A stretch of 64,000 nt of DNA from the NCBI RefSeq assembly GCF_006159205.1, contig NZ_CP040812.1, forward strand, positions 1,550,001 to 1,614,000, in the 5' to 3' direction. This DNA comes from Antarcticibacterium flavum. GTDB taxonomy: Bacteria; Bacteroidota; Bacteroidia; Flavobacteriales; Flavobacteriaceae. Positions 42,793 to 51,442 of this stretch are shown here, in pieces (position 1 is the first letter of the stretch; the number at the start of each line of letters is the position of its first letter). The notes under the pieces were generated by a model, which was not told where the DNA came from, did not search any database, and saw only the letters and a list, made by a program, of their open reading frames with translations. The position numbers and the translations under genes were made by a program.

Positions 42793-43539
42793 ATGGAGCA
42801 ACCTGTGAAAATACTGGTAGTTGAGGATGAGATGATCATTGCTGCCAATATTTCTCTGCAACTTACTGAAATGGGCCACGAGGTCCTGGGAATAATCCCC
42901 AGTGGTGAAGATGCTTTAAGTCATATCCAGAATAACCTGCCCGATATTGTCCTTATTGACATACAGCTTAAGGGGCCACTTGACGGGATTGAGACAGCAA
43001 TTAAAATGCAGGAGTACAGCAGGGACCTGGCCGTTATTTACCTAACCGCCAATGCCGATGATGCAAATTTCAACAGGGCAAAACAAAGTCATCCATACGC
43101 CTTTTTATCCAAACCATTTAAACCTCTTGACCTGCAGCGAAGCATTGAGCTTACTATTTCTCAACTGAATCAAAAAGAACCTTCCCAGACTAAGGACGCC
43201 CGGGAACCTGCCTCTACATCGGTCTTAAAGGATTACCTCTTTGTAAGGCACCATGAATCTATGATAAAGATCGAACTTAAGAATATCCTGTATGTGGAAG
43301 CCGACCGAAATTACTGCCGGATCTTTTCCACTCTTAAAGAATTCCTGTTGGTATGTACCCTTAAAGATATCGAACGCAGTTTGCCTCCAAAGCATTTCTT
43401 CCGGCTGCACCGGTCCTATATTATCAACCTTGCCAGGATTGATGAGATTGCAGCTTCTTATGTAGTTATTGCCAAAAAAGCTATCCCTATGGCCAGAGGG
43501 ATGCGCAGGGAACTTCTTAAAAGGTTGCATACCATCTAA
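42793..43539 (+). CDS. LytTR-family response regulator (intact copy)
   Basis: This 248-residue regulator has a complete receiver (acidic E11-D12, phospho-acceptor D56 in LIDIQ, LTAN, and KPF in FLSKPFKP) and a C-terminal LytTR domain over about residues 145-245 (FFRLHRSYIINLARID). Two damaged paralogues lie at 27539 and 30047 around a TPR kinase. I start at the ATG at 42793, which aligns with those copies; ATG 42778 is also in frame. It is followed by the paralogous secreted gene, as in the other locus, and the kinase at 46856 may be its partner. Confidence 0.94.
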   Translation: MEQPVKILVVEDEMIIAANISLQLTEMGHEVLGIIPSGEDALSHIQNNLPDIVLIDIQLKGPLDGIETAIKMQEYSRDLAVIYLTANADDANFNRAKQSHPYAFLSKPFKPLDLQRSIELTISQLNQKEPSQTKDAREPASTSVLKDYLFVRHHESMIKIELKNILYVEADRNYCRIFSTLKEFLLVCTLKDIERSLPPKHFFRLHRSYIINLARIDEIAASYVVIAKKAIPMARGMRRELLKRLHTI

Positions 43540-43660
43540 ATTCTCACCGGGAAGAAAAAGGAACCGTTTGGACAAGAAACACACCCGCTCATCCTAACTA
43601 CCTTGTTTTCAGTTAATTCCAAATATATCTTGGGGTATAATTAACTTAAAACCGGAAATT

Positions 43661-44425
43661 ATGAAAACTAAATTCTTCTTCAGCTTTTTCCTTGCTACCC
43701 TTCTTTTCCAAACCGGGGACCTTCTCGCGCAGACCGCAAGTGCCAACCAGGCATTCTGGGTTCACGAGGACAATGTAAGACCTTCTATGGTTAAAGAGTA
43801 TGAAGCCGTAACCAAAGATTTTATCGACGCCTGTAAAAAGCACAATATTAAAGGGGCCAATTTTGCCACCGCGACATTGGACGATGGTACTTTTTTAAGC
43901 ATCTCCCCTGTTACCAATATGGCCGATCTTGATAAGAACCCCCTCGCCCCGCTTGCTGAGAAAATGGGAGAGGACAATTTTAGACAGCTCTTTGCCCGTT
44001 TCAATAAGACCTATGACACCCACAGGGATTATATGGTGCATCTCTTAACCGACATGTCCTATATGCCCAACGGCTTATCAACTAATACCCCGGGTGAGGA
44101 TTACAGGAAATGGCATTTCTTCCATGTCACCCCTGAGAATGCTCCAGCCCTTCGGACAAAAATGATGGCGCTAAGGGACCTGTATGAAAAGAAGGGTTCC
44201 AAACAACACTTCAGAGTATATAGAAATGGCTTCGGAAATTCAGATTACTACCTGGTGGTAATTTCAGCCAAAGACGCCCAATCCTACGCGCAGACTTCAG
44301 CAGAAAATAATACGCTGCTGGGGCCGGAAGGGGAAAGAATGTTCGATGACATTTTAAAATCTGTTGAAAAGTACGAAACCAGAACAGGCCATATGCGCCC
44401 TGACCTGGCTTACACCTCGAATTAA
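43661..44425 (+). CDS. Secreted protein, paralogue of 30389-31153
   Basis: This 254-residue protein is nearly identical to that at 30389, with the same signal peptide and two apparent barrel repeats. The differences are conservative and scattered (for example LSDLS to LTDMS). The upstream 60 bases are conserved too (TTGTTTTCAG, then ATATCTTGG). It follows the intact regulator gene by 121 bases and is followed by a small secreted protein after 12 bases. No function is known. Confidence 0.85.
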   Translation: MKTKFFFSFFLATLLFQTGDLLAQTASANQAFWVHEDNVRPSMVKEYEAVTKDFIDACKKHNIKGANFATATLDDGTFLSISPVTNMADLDKNPLAPLAEKMGEDNFRQLFARFNKTYDTHRDYMVHLLTDMSYMPNGLSTNTPGEDYRKWHFFHVTPENAPALRTKMMALRDLYEKKGSKQHFRVYRNGFGNSDYYLVVISAKDAQSYAQTSAENNTLLGPEGERMFDDILKSVEKYETRTGHMRPDLAYTSN

Positions 44426-44437
44426 AAGGAAATAGCA

Positions 44438-44839
44438 ATGAGAATTATAAAATTATTTTTTCTTTTACCTGCCTTGTTCCTTTCCACACTCACACCGGCG
44501 CAAAGCGATGAAAGGATCCTTATGGTAAAAGGGATCTACGCAGCCTTAGAGGAAGGAGATGCCTCTTCACGATATATGGCAGCCTTACCGGCCGGTATTG
44601 AACAGGAGCAGGTAAAAGAAATTAATAACAATAATGGCTTTAGCATTTCCTCCATTCTAAAAAAGGAATGGGAAAGCCTGGAATTCAAAAACCTTCAATT
44701 TGAACCTGAAGGAAAAAACATGATCTATGTAAGTGGAATTGTTAAGGGACGCAAAGCAACAGAGTGTGATCACCTTTCTAAAAGATTCAGGCATTCCTGG
44801 GTTTTTGAAAAAGGGAAAATCGTCAAATTTTCAGAATAA
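44438..44839 (+). CDS. Small secreted protein (133 residues)
   Basis: It has a signal peptide (LFFLLPALFLSTLTPAQ) and a short mature chain with a helical start (ILMVKGIYAALEEGDASSRY), then VKGRKATECDHLSKRFRHSWVFEKGKIVKF. The layout of a helix pair followed by a strand that ends in F-E-K-G-K-I-V-x-F is like NTF2/SnoaL proteins, whose last strands often read G-K-I-x-x-x. It sits 12 bases after the barrel gene and 16 bases before a SnoaL lipoprotein gene. A 3' relic of this gene survives at 31155. Confidence 0.72.
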   Translation: MRIIKLFFLLPALFLSTLTPAQSDERILMVKGIYAALEEGDASSRYMAALPAGIEQEQVKEINNNNGFSISSILKKEWESLEFKNLQFEPEGKNMIYVSGIVKGRKATECDHLSKRFRHSWVFEKGKIVKFSE

Positions 44840-44855
44840 TATCAATAAATACATT

Positions 44856-45401
44856 ATGAAAAATATCATTTTAACAGGACTTGTAGTTCTACTTATTACA
44901 TCCTGCAGCCAGCCAGATAAACGCTACACGCAAGAGTCGGCAGAAATTGATTCCTACAGGGCTTCCCTGGAAGCTTATGAAAACCAGGATTGGAGAAGCC
45001 TTGCCACCTATTACCATCCCGATGCGGTAATTATTAATAATGTGCCTGAAAGCGAGGGGCAAAACCTTGCAGAGATCCTGAAGACACACAAAGAAGATGC
45101 TGCCATTTTTAACAGCTGGAGATTCTTGGACGACCCTGAGACCTTTGAAATGGTAGTGACCAATGACGGGGAAACCTGGGTGAACTATTGGGGTGTTTGG
45201 GAAGGTACCTTAAAGGCTAACAACCGTAAATATGTGATCCCCACTCATTCCACAGCCCAGTTCAGGGATGGGAAGATTGTCAAGGAACTTGGATATTGGG
45301 ATATCTCAAAGCTGGTTACAGATATAAATGCGATGGAAGCAGCAGAAGCCCAGGCATTAAAAGCCACGGGAGGAGAGGCTGTAATGTCCCAAAAACCCTA
45401 A
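44856..45401 (+). CDS. SnoaL/NTF2-like lipoprotein
   Basis: This 181-residue protein has a lipoprotein signal ending in LLITSC (Cys near residue 17). The mature part fits an NTF2/SnoaL fold: SYRASLEAYENQDWRSLATYYHPDAVIINN at the start, WVNYWGVWEGTLK and HSTAQFRDGKIVKELGYWDISKL at the end. I use ATG 44856, where the signal begins. It follows the small secreted gene by 16 bases. Enzymatic residues are not identifiable. Confidence 0.82.
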   Translation: MKNIILTGLVVLLITSCSQPDKRYTQESAEIDSYRASLEAYENQDWRSLATYYHPDAVIINNVPESEGQNLAEILKTHKEDAAIFNSWRFLDDPETFEMVVTNDGETWVNYWGVWEGTLKANNRKYVIPTHSTAQFRDGKIVKELGYWDISKLVTDINAMEAAEAQALKATGGEAVMSQKP

Positions 45402-45470
45402 GCTCGATTCGCAGTATGATCCTCCCAAAAAATCCCAAACAATGTCACGCAGCAGTAAAAATGAAAGGTT

Positions 45471-46403
45471 ATGAAAACAGTTGGAATCATAGGGGGAGCA
45501 GGATTTATAGGCAGCCATATAACCAGGAAGTTCCTGGAAAAGAATTATAAGGTAAAGGTCTCTGTCACCAGCATTCAAAAAAGCGAAAAATATGAGCACC
45601 TTTTTAACCTGGAGAATTCAATAAACATAGTTATTAGGCCATTAAAACTGGAAAACAGGGAAGCATTAGGCAATTTCATTGAAGATTGTGACATTGTGAT
45701 CCATAGTGGCACCCCGTTTCAACTCGAGGTTAAAGATCCGCAGGCAGAACTGCTGGATCCAACAATAATTGGCACCCAGAATTTCCTGGATTCCCTGCTG
45801 GATGCACCTCAAATTAAAAAAGTGATCTTCATTGCCTCTGTAGCCGCCTGGAACACAAACTTTCCTTTACCCGCAGGAGGAAAAACCTTCCTGGACAGCT
45901 TTGATGAACAGGATGTTCGTTTTACAAGTAAGGAAAGCCACCCATATTGCCGGGCAAAATATGTGGCTAACGGGGTAGTGGAACAATTTATATTAGATAA
46001 TCCCTCCCTTCCTTTTGAAATTACTACCGTTTCCCCGGTGATGGTGATGGGAAAATCCCTTTCCAAAAGGGAAGATTCAACCTCCACGGGGATCCAATCC
46101 TTAATTAAGAACAAACTGGCGCCAGATGACTTTTTTCAAAACCTCTATGATAATAATATTCCATTTGCAATGGTAGATGTGGAGGACGTGGCGCAGGCTG
46201 TTTATAATGCCGTTACCACCACAGGCCTGCATGGGAAAGATTATCTTCTTAGCAGTGAAACTTATAAAGTTTTGGACATTCACGAAATGCTAAATCGCCG
46301 CGAACCGAAGGAAAAGGCGCAGGTAGTCTATAAAAATAACCTTGCCAAAAAAGATTTGAAATTAAAATTTAGGCCGGTAAGAAAGACCTTGAACGCCTGG
46401 TAA
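45471..46403 (+). CDS. NAD-dependent epimerase/dehydratase (extended SDR)
   Basis: This 310-residue protein starts with the Rossmann motif VGIIGGAGFIGSHITRKFL, followed by VIHSGTPF and a YCRAKY segment near residue 162, the extended-SDR Y-x3-K catalytic pair. The layout is that of dihydroflavonol-reductase-like or cinnamoyl-reductase-like SDRs. It is the last gene inside the inverted-repeat-bounded cassette. Substrate unknown. Confidence 0.9.
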   Translation: MKTVGIIGGAGFIGSHITRKFLEKNYKVKVSVTSIQKSEKYEHLFNLENSINIVIRPLKLENREALGNFIEDCDIVIHSGTPFQLEVKDPQAELLDPTIIGTQNFLDSLLDAPQIKKVIFIASVAAWNTNFPLPAGGKTFLDSFDEQDVRFTSKESHPYCRAKYVANGVVEQFILDNPSLPFEITTVSPVMVMGKSLSKREDSTSTGIQSLIKNKLAPDDFFQNLYDNNIPFAMVDVEDVAQAVYNAVTTTGLHGKDYLLSSETYKVLDIHEMLNRREPKEKAQVVYKNNLAKKDLKLKFRPVRKTLNAW

Positions 46404-46429
46404 TACCGGGATAACAGATTACTTCAAAA

Positions 46430-46653
46430 CTATTGTTATCCGGTAAAAGAGTCTAGACCGCTTCCGCTACTGGAATATAGAACCTGGACTAAAATCTACG
46501 TCCATGGAAATAGCTCCTTCCCCACTTCTATAAAGCCTGGATTTTCCTAAATCAAGGTAGATTCGCCACCACCCCCATGTTGAGGTTGACATGACCTCAG
46601 AGTATATATAGCATGGCTAAACGTCAATTTAAATTAGTCTTAATCGGACACCA
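46430..46653. repeat. Right copy of the ~225-bp inverted repeat
   Basis: This is the reverse complement of 42244-42465, with TTAATCGGACA at the outer end and CCACCCCCATGTTGAGGTTG in the middle. The rest of 46404-46855 holds only a 43-codon fragment. No transposase is present. Confidence 0.88.
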
Positions 46654-46716
46654 ATGACTTAATACTTCAAAATTCTCAATAAGTAATGCTGGAACCCTAA
46701 AAAAGAACAATTTGAT

Positions 46717-46848
46717 ATGGTTCTGATGTCTGTACCGGAAGACAATAAAGGGATCATTGGTGCTGCAAGCCTGGAACAGCAACAGGCTCATATTTTAGAT
46801 CCACAACTTTTAGAAGTTCGGGTTAGAGAAAAAAGGATTGAACTATAA
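46717..46848 (+). CDS. Small ORF fragment (43 residues), uncertain
   Basis: A short frame rich in Gln and Glu (SLEQQQAHILDPQLLEV) ends at a TAA 8 bases from the convergent kinase gene. It may be the tail of a decayed gene. I see no family. Confidence 0.25.
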   Translation: MVLMSVPEDNKGIIGAASLEQQQAHILDPQLLEVRVREKRIEL

Positions 46849-46855
46849 AAACCTA

Positions 46856-48832
46856 TCAGGGAGATTCTCCTTTAACCGAATTATGCATTTTAAACCTGAA
46901 TAAATACTGGGTTCCAGCATTGGTAGTTATCTCCATTGAACCATCCAACTGCCGGGTGAGCAGTTTAATAAGTTTTTTTCCAAAGCCCGTTCCTTTCGCA
47001 ACTTCCTGCGGTTTAAGCCCTATACCATCATCCTTTACCCAAAGGTTTAAAACCCCGGTGGTTTCCCGGGAAAGCCGAATATAGATCTCCCCGTTCTTAC
47101 TATGGGGAAAGGCATATTTAAGGCTGTTGGTGAACAATTCATTTACAATAAGCCCTATAGGCACCGCAGTATCAACATCCAGGTGCAAATCCGCCATGGA
47201 ATACATTATCCTAATACGGTCCTTTTCCCCAAAAGATTCCAGGATATGATCCCCCAGGTCTTTGAGATATTCCTTCATTTCTATAGATGACAAATGTTCT
47301 TTTTGATACAGGCGCCGGTGGATCATGCTCATAGAGAACACCCGGTTCTGGCTCTCTTTCATCGCGTGGGCCACAGTGGGATCACTGGTTTGTGCTGTTT
47401 GTAAAGCGAGCAGGCTGGAAACAATCTCAAGATTATTCTTAACGCGGTGATGTATCTCTTTAAGAAGAAACTCCTTTTCCCGGTTTTGATTGGAGAGGAG
47501 TTTATTTTTCTTTCGGTTATTGAAAAAACTTACCAGGAGGATCGTAAGCGTAAGAAAGAGAAGGCCTGCAACAAGGCTTATCAAATTTTGCCGGGATTGC
47601 TGTTGTGAAAGCCTGGTTTGTTGTAATTGGATGGTGTTTTCTTTTTGTGCAACATTAAACTGGGTTTCCAGTTGTGCTATACGTTCATCTGCCTCTGCCG
47701 TAAAAACCACTGCATTTAAAGAATCATATTTGGAAAATGCAGCATAAGCTTCCTTATATTGCTCATTTCCCGCATAGGCGAGGCCGAGGCTTTTGTAGGT
47801 TTTGCCCAGGAAAAATCCGTCTCCAAACCGGGGCGTGGCGACCTCAATAGACCTTTTTATATTTTCTATGGCTGCATCAAAATTCTTATTTTTAGTCTGT
47901 AATTCTCCTACTGAAAGATAGGAGCGCATCAACATAAAGGCATTATCAAGGAGATAGGCATATTTTATGGCATTGATACCTGCCTCTTCAGCCTTGCTGA
48001 AATTATTTAGAACAGCATAAAGTTCTACCAGGGAGATGTAGACGTCGCTAAGGTTATTGTAAAAACCATAGCGCTCTCCTATTTCTATGGAACGCAGGTA
48101 ATATTCCAGGGCTTTATCAAATTGGCCTAAACTCAAGTAATTATTTCCCACAATGTAGAGAGTGAAATCGTAGTCAAGATCTACTACCTCTCTCTTCTCA
48201 AAATATGAAAGGGATTGCAGCCCATACTTTAAACCGTCCTCATATTTGCCCTGTTTCCAGAACAAATTGCTAAGGTCACTGTATGCCATACCCTTTGCCC
48301 AATCATTATTATATATCTCTCCAATTTCGAGGGTCTTCATGGCGAAATCGGCTGCGCGGTCCAGCTGCCCGCGACGCTCATAAACATATCCCAGCTGGGT
48401 GTAAAGAAGCGGCAGATCTTTTTCATCCACCTTTTGTTCAGCTTCCAGAAGTACTCCCTCTGCTGCGTCAAGCTTTTCCTGTCTTAGGAGGATGGCTCCC
48501 CGGGTAATTTGAAAGTGCCCATTCCAAAGCATATTAGAGTCACGGGCTGTGAGTTCCAGCCCCATTTCAGTATATTCCAGAGCCTTTACCAGATTCCTGG
48601 TGTGCCAGTAATATGCAAGATCATTCAGTATTTCGAAATGAATACTGTCCTCCTTTACCAAAGGCAGGGTTTCCAATAGCTGCTCTAAATAAGAATCATC
48701 GAAGTCATCGGTTTCAACAAAGATCTTTTGATAGGGATCCTGCCGGGTGGCATCATAGATCTGCCCATAACCCTGTAAGCTAAAACAGCCAAAAAAAAAT
48801 AGCCTTAATATTAAATTCCCACTGTAGATCAC
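46856..48832 (-). CDS. TPR-containing sensor histidine kinase (HisKA_2)
   Basis: This 658-residue kinase starts with a GTG and a signal-anchor (LILRLFFFGCFSLQGYG). TPR repeats cover about residues 60-390, for example AKGMAYSDLSNLFWKQGKYEDGLKYG. A membrane helix near 420-440 (LVAGLLFLTLTILLVSFF) is followed by the HisKA_2 box KEIHHRVKNNLEIV near 457 and the HATPase box NELFTNSLKYAF near 566. The length and plan match the kinase at 27882. It is convergent with the cassette at 42-46 kb and is a candidate partner for the regulator at 42793. Confidence 0.92.
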   Translation of the reverse strand: MIYSGNLILRLFFFGCFSLQGYGQIYDATRQDPYQKIFVETDDFDDSYLEQLLETLPLVKEDSIHFEILNDLAYYWHTRNLVKALEYTEMGLELTARDSNMLWNGHFQITRGAILLRQEKLDAAEGVLLEAEQKVDEKDLPLLYTQLGYVYERRGQLDRAADFAMKTLEIGEIYNNDWAKGMAYSDLSNLFWKQGKYEDGLKYGLQSLSYFEKREVVDLDYDFTLYIVGNNYLSLGQFDKALEYYLRSIEIGERYGFYNNLSDVYISLVELYAVLNNFSKAEEAGINAIKYAYLLDNAFMLMRSYLSVGELQTKNKNFDAAIENIKRSIEVATPRFGDGFFLGKTYKSLGLAYAGNEQYKEAYAAFSKYDSLNAVVFTAEADERIAQLETQFNVAQKENTIQLQQTRLSQQQSRQNLISLVAGLLFLTLTILLVSFFNNRKKNKLLSNQNREKEFLLKEIHHRVKNNLEIVSSLLALQTAQTSDPTVAHAMKESQNRVFSMSMIHRRLYQKEHLSSIEMKEYLKDLGDHILESFGEKDRIRIMYSMADLHLDVDTAVPIGLIVNELFTNSLKYAFPHSKNGEIYIRLSRETTGVLNLWVKDDGIGLKPQEVAKGTGFGKKLIKLLTRQLDGSMEITTNAGTQYLFRFKMHNSVKGESP

Positions 48833-49184
48833 CTAACGAGCATGCCTGGTTAATTCAGGAAGGTACAATTAAATATCTGTTATTCAGAAAGTTATTTAAA
48901 CTTTGAAACCATCCCCCGTGGGGTGTTTTTCATGGAAATAAAAATTTGCATCTAAGAAACCAACTGGCGGTACAAGATATAAATTTAGTTATCCCGGAAA
49001 GGTCACAGAGCCTTACTTCAGAAAGTTCTGGAGCAATAAATTTAAACAGGATGCAAAGATAGTCGCACCGCTAACTATAAATAAATTAAAACAAAAAACT
49101 GTGACAAATGACCAAAGTCATATTTCGAATCCAAAAATTAAATTAACTTATACCTCCAAATTCTAAATCATAAAATATAAGCAT
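48833..49184. other. Intergenic region between divergent kinase and S9 peptidase genes
   Basis: This 352-base gap should hold both promoters. GTCATATTTCG at about 49118-49128 is a partial match to TAnnTTTG for the peptidase. I see no RNA gene or repeat here. Confidence 0.5.
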
Positions 49185-51173
49185 ATGAAGAAATACATTG
49201 CACTTCTCGTATTTTTTATTGCCCATACTGTGACAGCCCAGGAGAATGTGCTCACAGCACAGGATGTGGCAAAGATTGAAGCTATTACCAATATTGTCAT
49301 TTCACAGGACGGTCAAAAAATAGCCTATCAAAAAGTCGTTCCGGCAAACCCGCTGGAGGAAAATGTACCGGCGAAAAGCCATTTATACATCTATGACCTT
49401 TCTTCAAAAGAATCTACTCCTTTGGTGACAGACTACAGCATCTCGAATATTAAATTCCGTCCCGGGAGCGGCAGCATCACTTTTACCGCAAAAAGGGATA
49501 AAGATGAAGCAACTGCTGTTTACGAGATGCAGCCAGGTGGTGGTGACGCCACCAAAATCTATGAATTCCAGACTTCTATTTCATCTTATGACTGGCACTC
49601 TAATGGAACACAGCTGGCCTTCGTAGCCAACAAACCCCAGGATAAAAGGGAAAATGAACTGCCCTATACGCCCGAGGTCTATGAAACCGACCTGGAAAAT
49701 TCCACAGCTTTTGTAACCAACCTCAACGACCCCACTCCCAAAGAACTGGCAGTGGAGGGCCATGTAACTTCTGTCCAATGGAGTCCAAAGGGTTCACAAC
49801 TGGCAGTTGCCGCGGCTCCTACCTCTCTTGTAGATGATTTCTATACTTCACAAAAGATCTACATAGTAGATGCCAACACTTTAAATATAACTGCTGAAGT
49901 TGATCATAAGGGTAAACAGGGGCCCATGAAATGGAGCCCCGATGGGAAGAGGATTGCATTTATCGCAGGAGAAGATCAACATGATCCAATTGATGGCAGA
50001 CTGTTTATAGCTGAAGTTACCGGCGGCAGCCCTAAGATCCTTCAAAAGGATTTCAAAGGGAAATTCGACGGCCTGGACTGGAAAGACAATAAAACCCTCT
50101 ATATCCAGGTTAGTGAAGGCGTTTACAGCAGCCTTGGAACAATAGGCCTTGACGGAAAAATGGATAAACTTTTCCGTGAGGAGGCTATGAATATTACACG
50201 ATTTGCAGTTGCTGGCAATAACACTATTGCAACTACTGCAAATACCGCGCAGCACCCCGATGAACTTTTTGTCATTAAGCCGAAGGCCGGCACAGCAGAA
50301 CGTATCACCACCTCCAACCCCTGGCTTGCAGAGGAGAAAATGGGAAAACAGGAAGTTATCACCTATAAAGCAGCAGACGGGTTGGAGATAGAAGGAATCT
50401 TAATACACCCTATAAACAAGAGCGGAAAGTCCCCTTTGATCACCGTAGTGCACGGGGGGCCTGAGGCTCATTACAGCAATGGCTGGTTAACCTCCTATAA
50501 TATGCCGGGTCAACTTGGCGCCGGGGAGGGCTACGCGGTTTTCTATCCTAACTACAGGGGTAGTACCGGCAGAGGAATTGAATTTGCCAAATCCAGCCAG
50601 GGAGATCCCGCGGGACTGGAATTTGACGACATTATAGATGGAGTGGATTATCTAATTGAAAATTATGATATCGATAAGGACAAAGTAGGGGTTACCGGAG
50701 GTTCCTACGGTGGTTATGCAACTGCCTGGATGGCCACCCGCCACACCAAACGCTTTGCTGCCGGGGTGATGTCTGTAGGAATAAGCAACAACATCTCTAA
50801 ATGGGGAACCAGTGATATTCCTGAAGAAATGTTCCTGGTACACGCCCGCAAAAGGATTTGGGATGACTATGAGTTCTACCTTGAACGCAGCCCCATCTTC
50901 TATGCCGACCAGGCTGAAACACCGCTTCTTATTCTACATGGAAAAGATGATACCCGTGTTAACCCCGGGCAGTCATATGAGTTGTACCGTCATATCAAAA
51001 CCAGAACTGAAACCCCTGTAAGATTAGTGCTGTATCCCGGCGAAGGCCACGGAAACAGAAAATCCACCGCCAGGTACGATTATAACCTGCGAATGATGCA
51101 GTGGTTCGACACCTACCTTAAAGACGGCAGCATCACCTTACCCGATGCCAACATAGCGCCAGACGGGCAGTAG
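49185..51173 (+). CDS. S9 family prolyl oligopeptidase-like peptidase
   Basis: This 662-residue secreted serine peptidase has a signal peptide (YIALLVFFIAHTVTAQ), a WD40-like beta-propeller over about residues 25-370 (repeats such as VQWSPKGSQLAVAA and MKWSPDGKRIAFIAG), and a C-terminal alpha/beta-hydrolase domain. The nucleophile is Ser in GGSYGGYA, with DDTRV holding the Asp and EGHGN the His near the C-terminus. It cleaves short peptides, most likely as an acylaminoacyl- or dipeptidyl-peptidase type. A strong terminator follows. Confidence 0.93.
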   Translation: MKKYIALLVFFIAHTVTAQENVLTAQDVAKIEAITNIVISQDGQKIAYQKVVPANPLEENVPAKSHLYIYDLSSKESTPLVTDYSISNIKFRPGSGSITFTAKRDKDEATAVYEMQPGGGDATKIYEFQTSISSYDWHSNGTQLAFVANKPQDKRENELPYTPEVYETDLENSTAFVTNLNDPTPKELAVEGHVTSVQWSPKGSQLAVAAAPTSLVDDFYTSQKIYIVDANTLNITAEVDHKGKQGPMKWSPDGKRIAFIAGEDQHDPIDGRLFIAEVTGGSPKILQKDFKGKFDGLDWKDNKTLYIQVSEGVYSSLGTIGLDGKMDKLFREEAMNITRFAVAGNNTIATTANTAQHPDELFVIKPKAGTAERITTSNPWLAEEKMGKQEVITYKAADGLEIEGILIHPINKSGKSPLITVVHGGPEAHYSNGWLTSYNMPGQLGAGEGYAVFYPNYRGSTGRGIEFAKSSQGDPAGLEFDDIIDGVDYLIENYDIDKDKVGVTGGSYGGYATAWMATRHTKRFAAGVMSVGISNNISKWGTSDIPEEMFLVHARKRIWDDYEFYLERSPIFYADQAETPLLILHGKDDTRVNPGQSYELYRHIKTRTETPVRLVLYPGEGHGNRKSTARYDYNLRMMQWFDTYLKDGSITLPDANIAPDGQ

Positions 51174-51191
51174 GATATTTATAGACATTCT

Positions 51192-51230
51192 AAAAAACCC
51201 TGTAGCTTCATTGGAGTTATGGGGTTTTTT
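51192..51230 (+). terminator. Intrinsic terminator after the S9 peptidase gene
   Basis: AAAAAACCC pairs with GGGTTTTTT, and the inner TGTAGCT/AGTTATG also pairs using wobbles. It ends in six T residues, 57 bases after the stop codon. Confidence 0.85.
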
Positions 51231-51430
51231 GGTTAGTTGTTAGTCTTTAGTCGTTAGTCGTTAGAAAAAGGGGACAGAGGGCAGAGGGCAGAGGACGGAG
51301 TGTTTACCGTTTACTGTTTACCGTTTTCTGTTTGGCGTTGTTATTTTTTGGAAATTGGTACCTGGAATTTGGAATTTTTAATATTTTTGGTTCGAGAATC
51401 TTGTTTCTTGTTTCTTGTTTCTTGGCTCAT
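51231..51430. repeat. Mosaic of heptad units in one continuous 7-bp phase
   Basis: GTTAGTC units, then GCAGAGG units, then GTTTACC units follow with no change of phase across sixteen 7-bp steps at 51232-51343. TTGGAAT-like and TTTCTTG units come after. Confidence 0.93.
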
Positions 51431-51442
51431 GTCTCTCTTTTT

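Noticed and set aside
42244..46653. A complete insertion sequence or composite transposon
   Set aside because: No transposase or resolvase-like ORF exists inside or next to the inverted repeats, so only non-autonomous element ends can be claimed.
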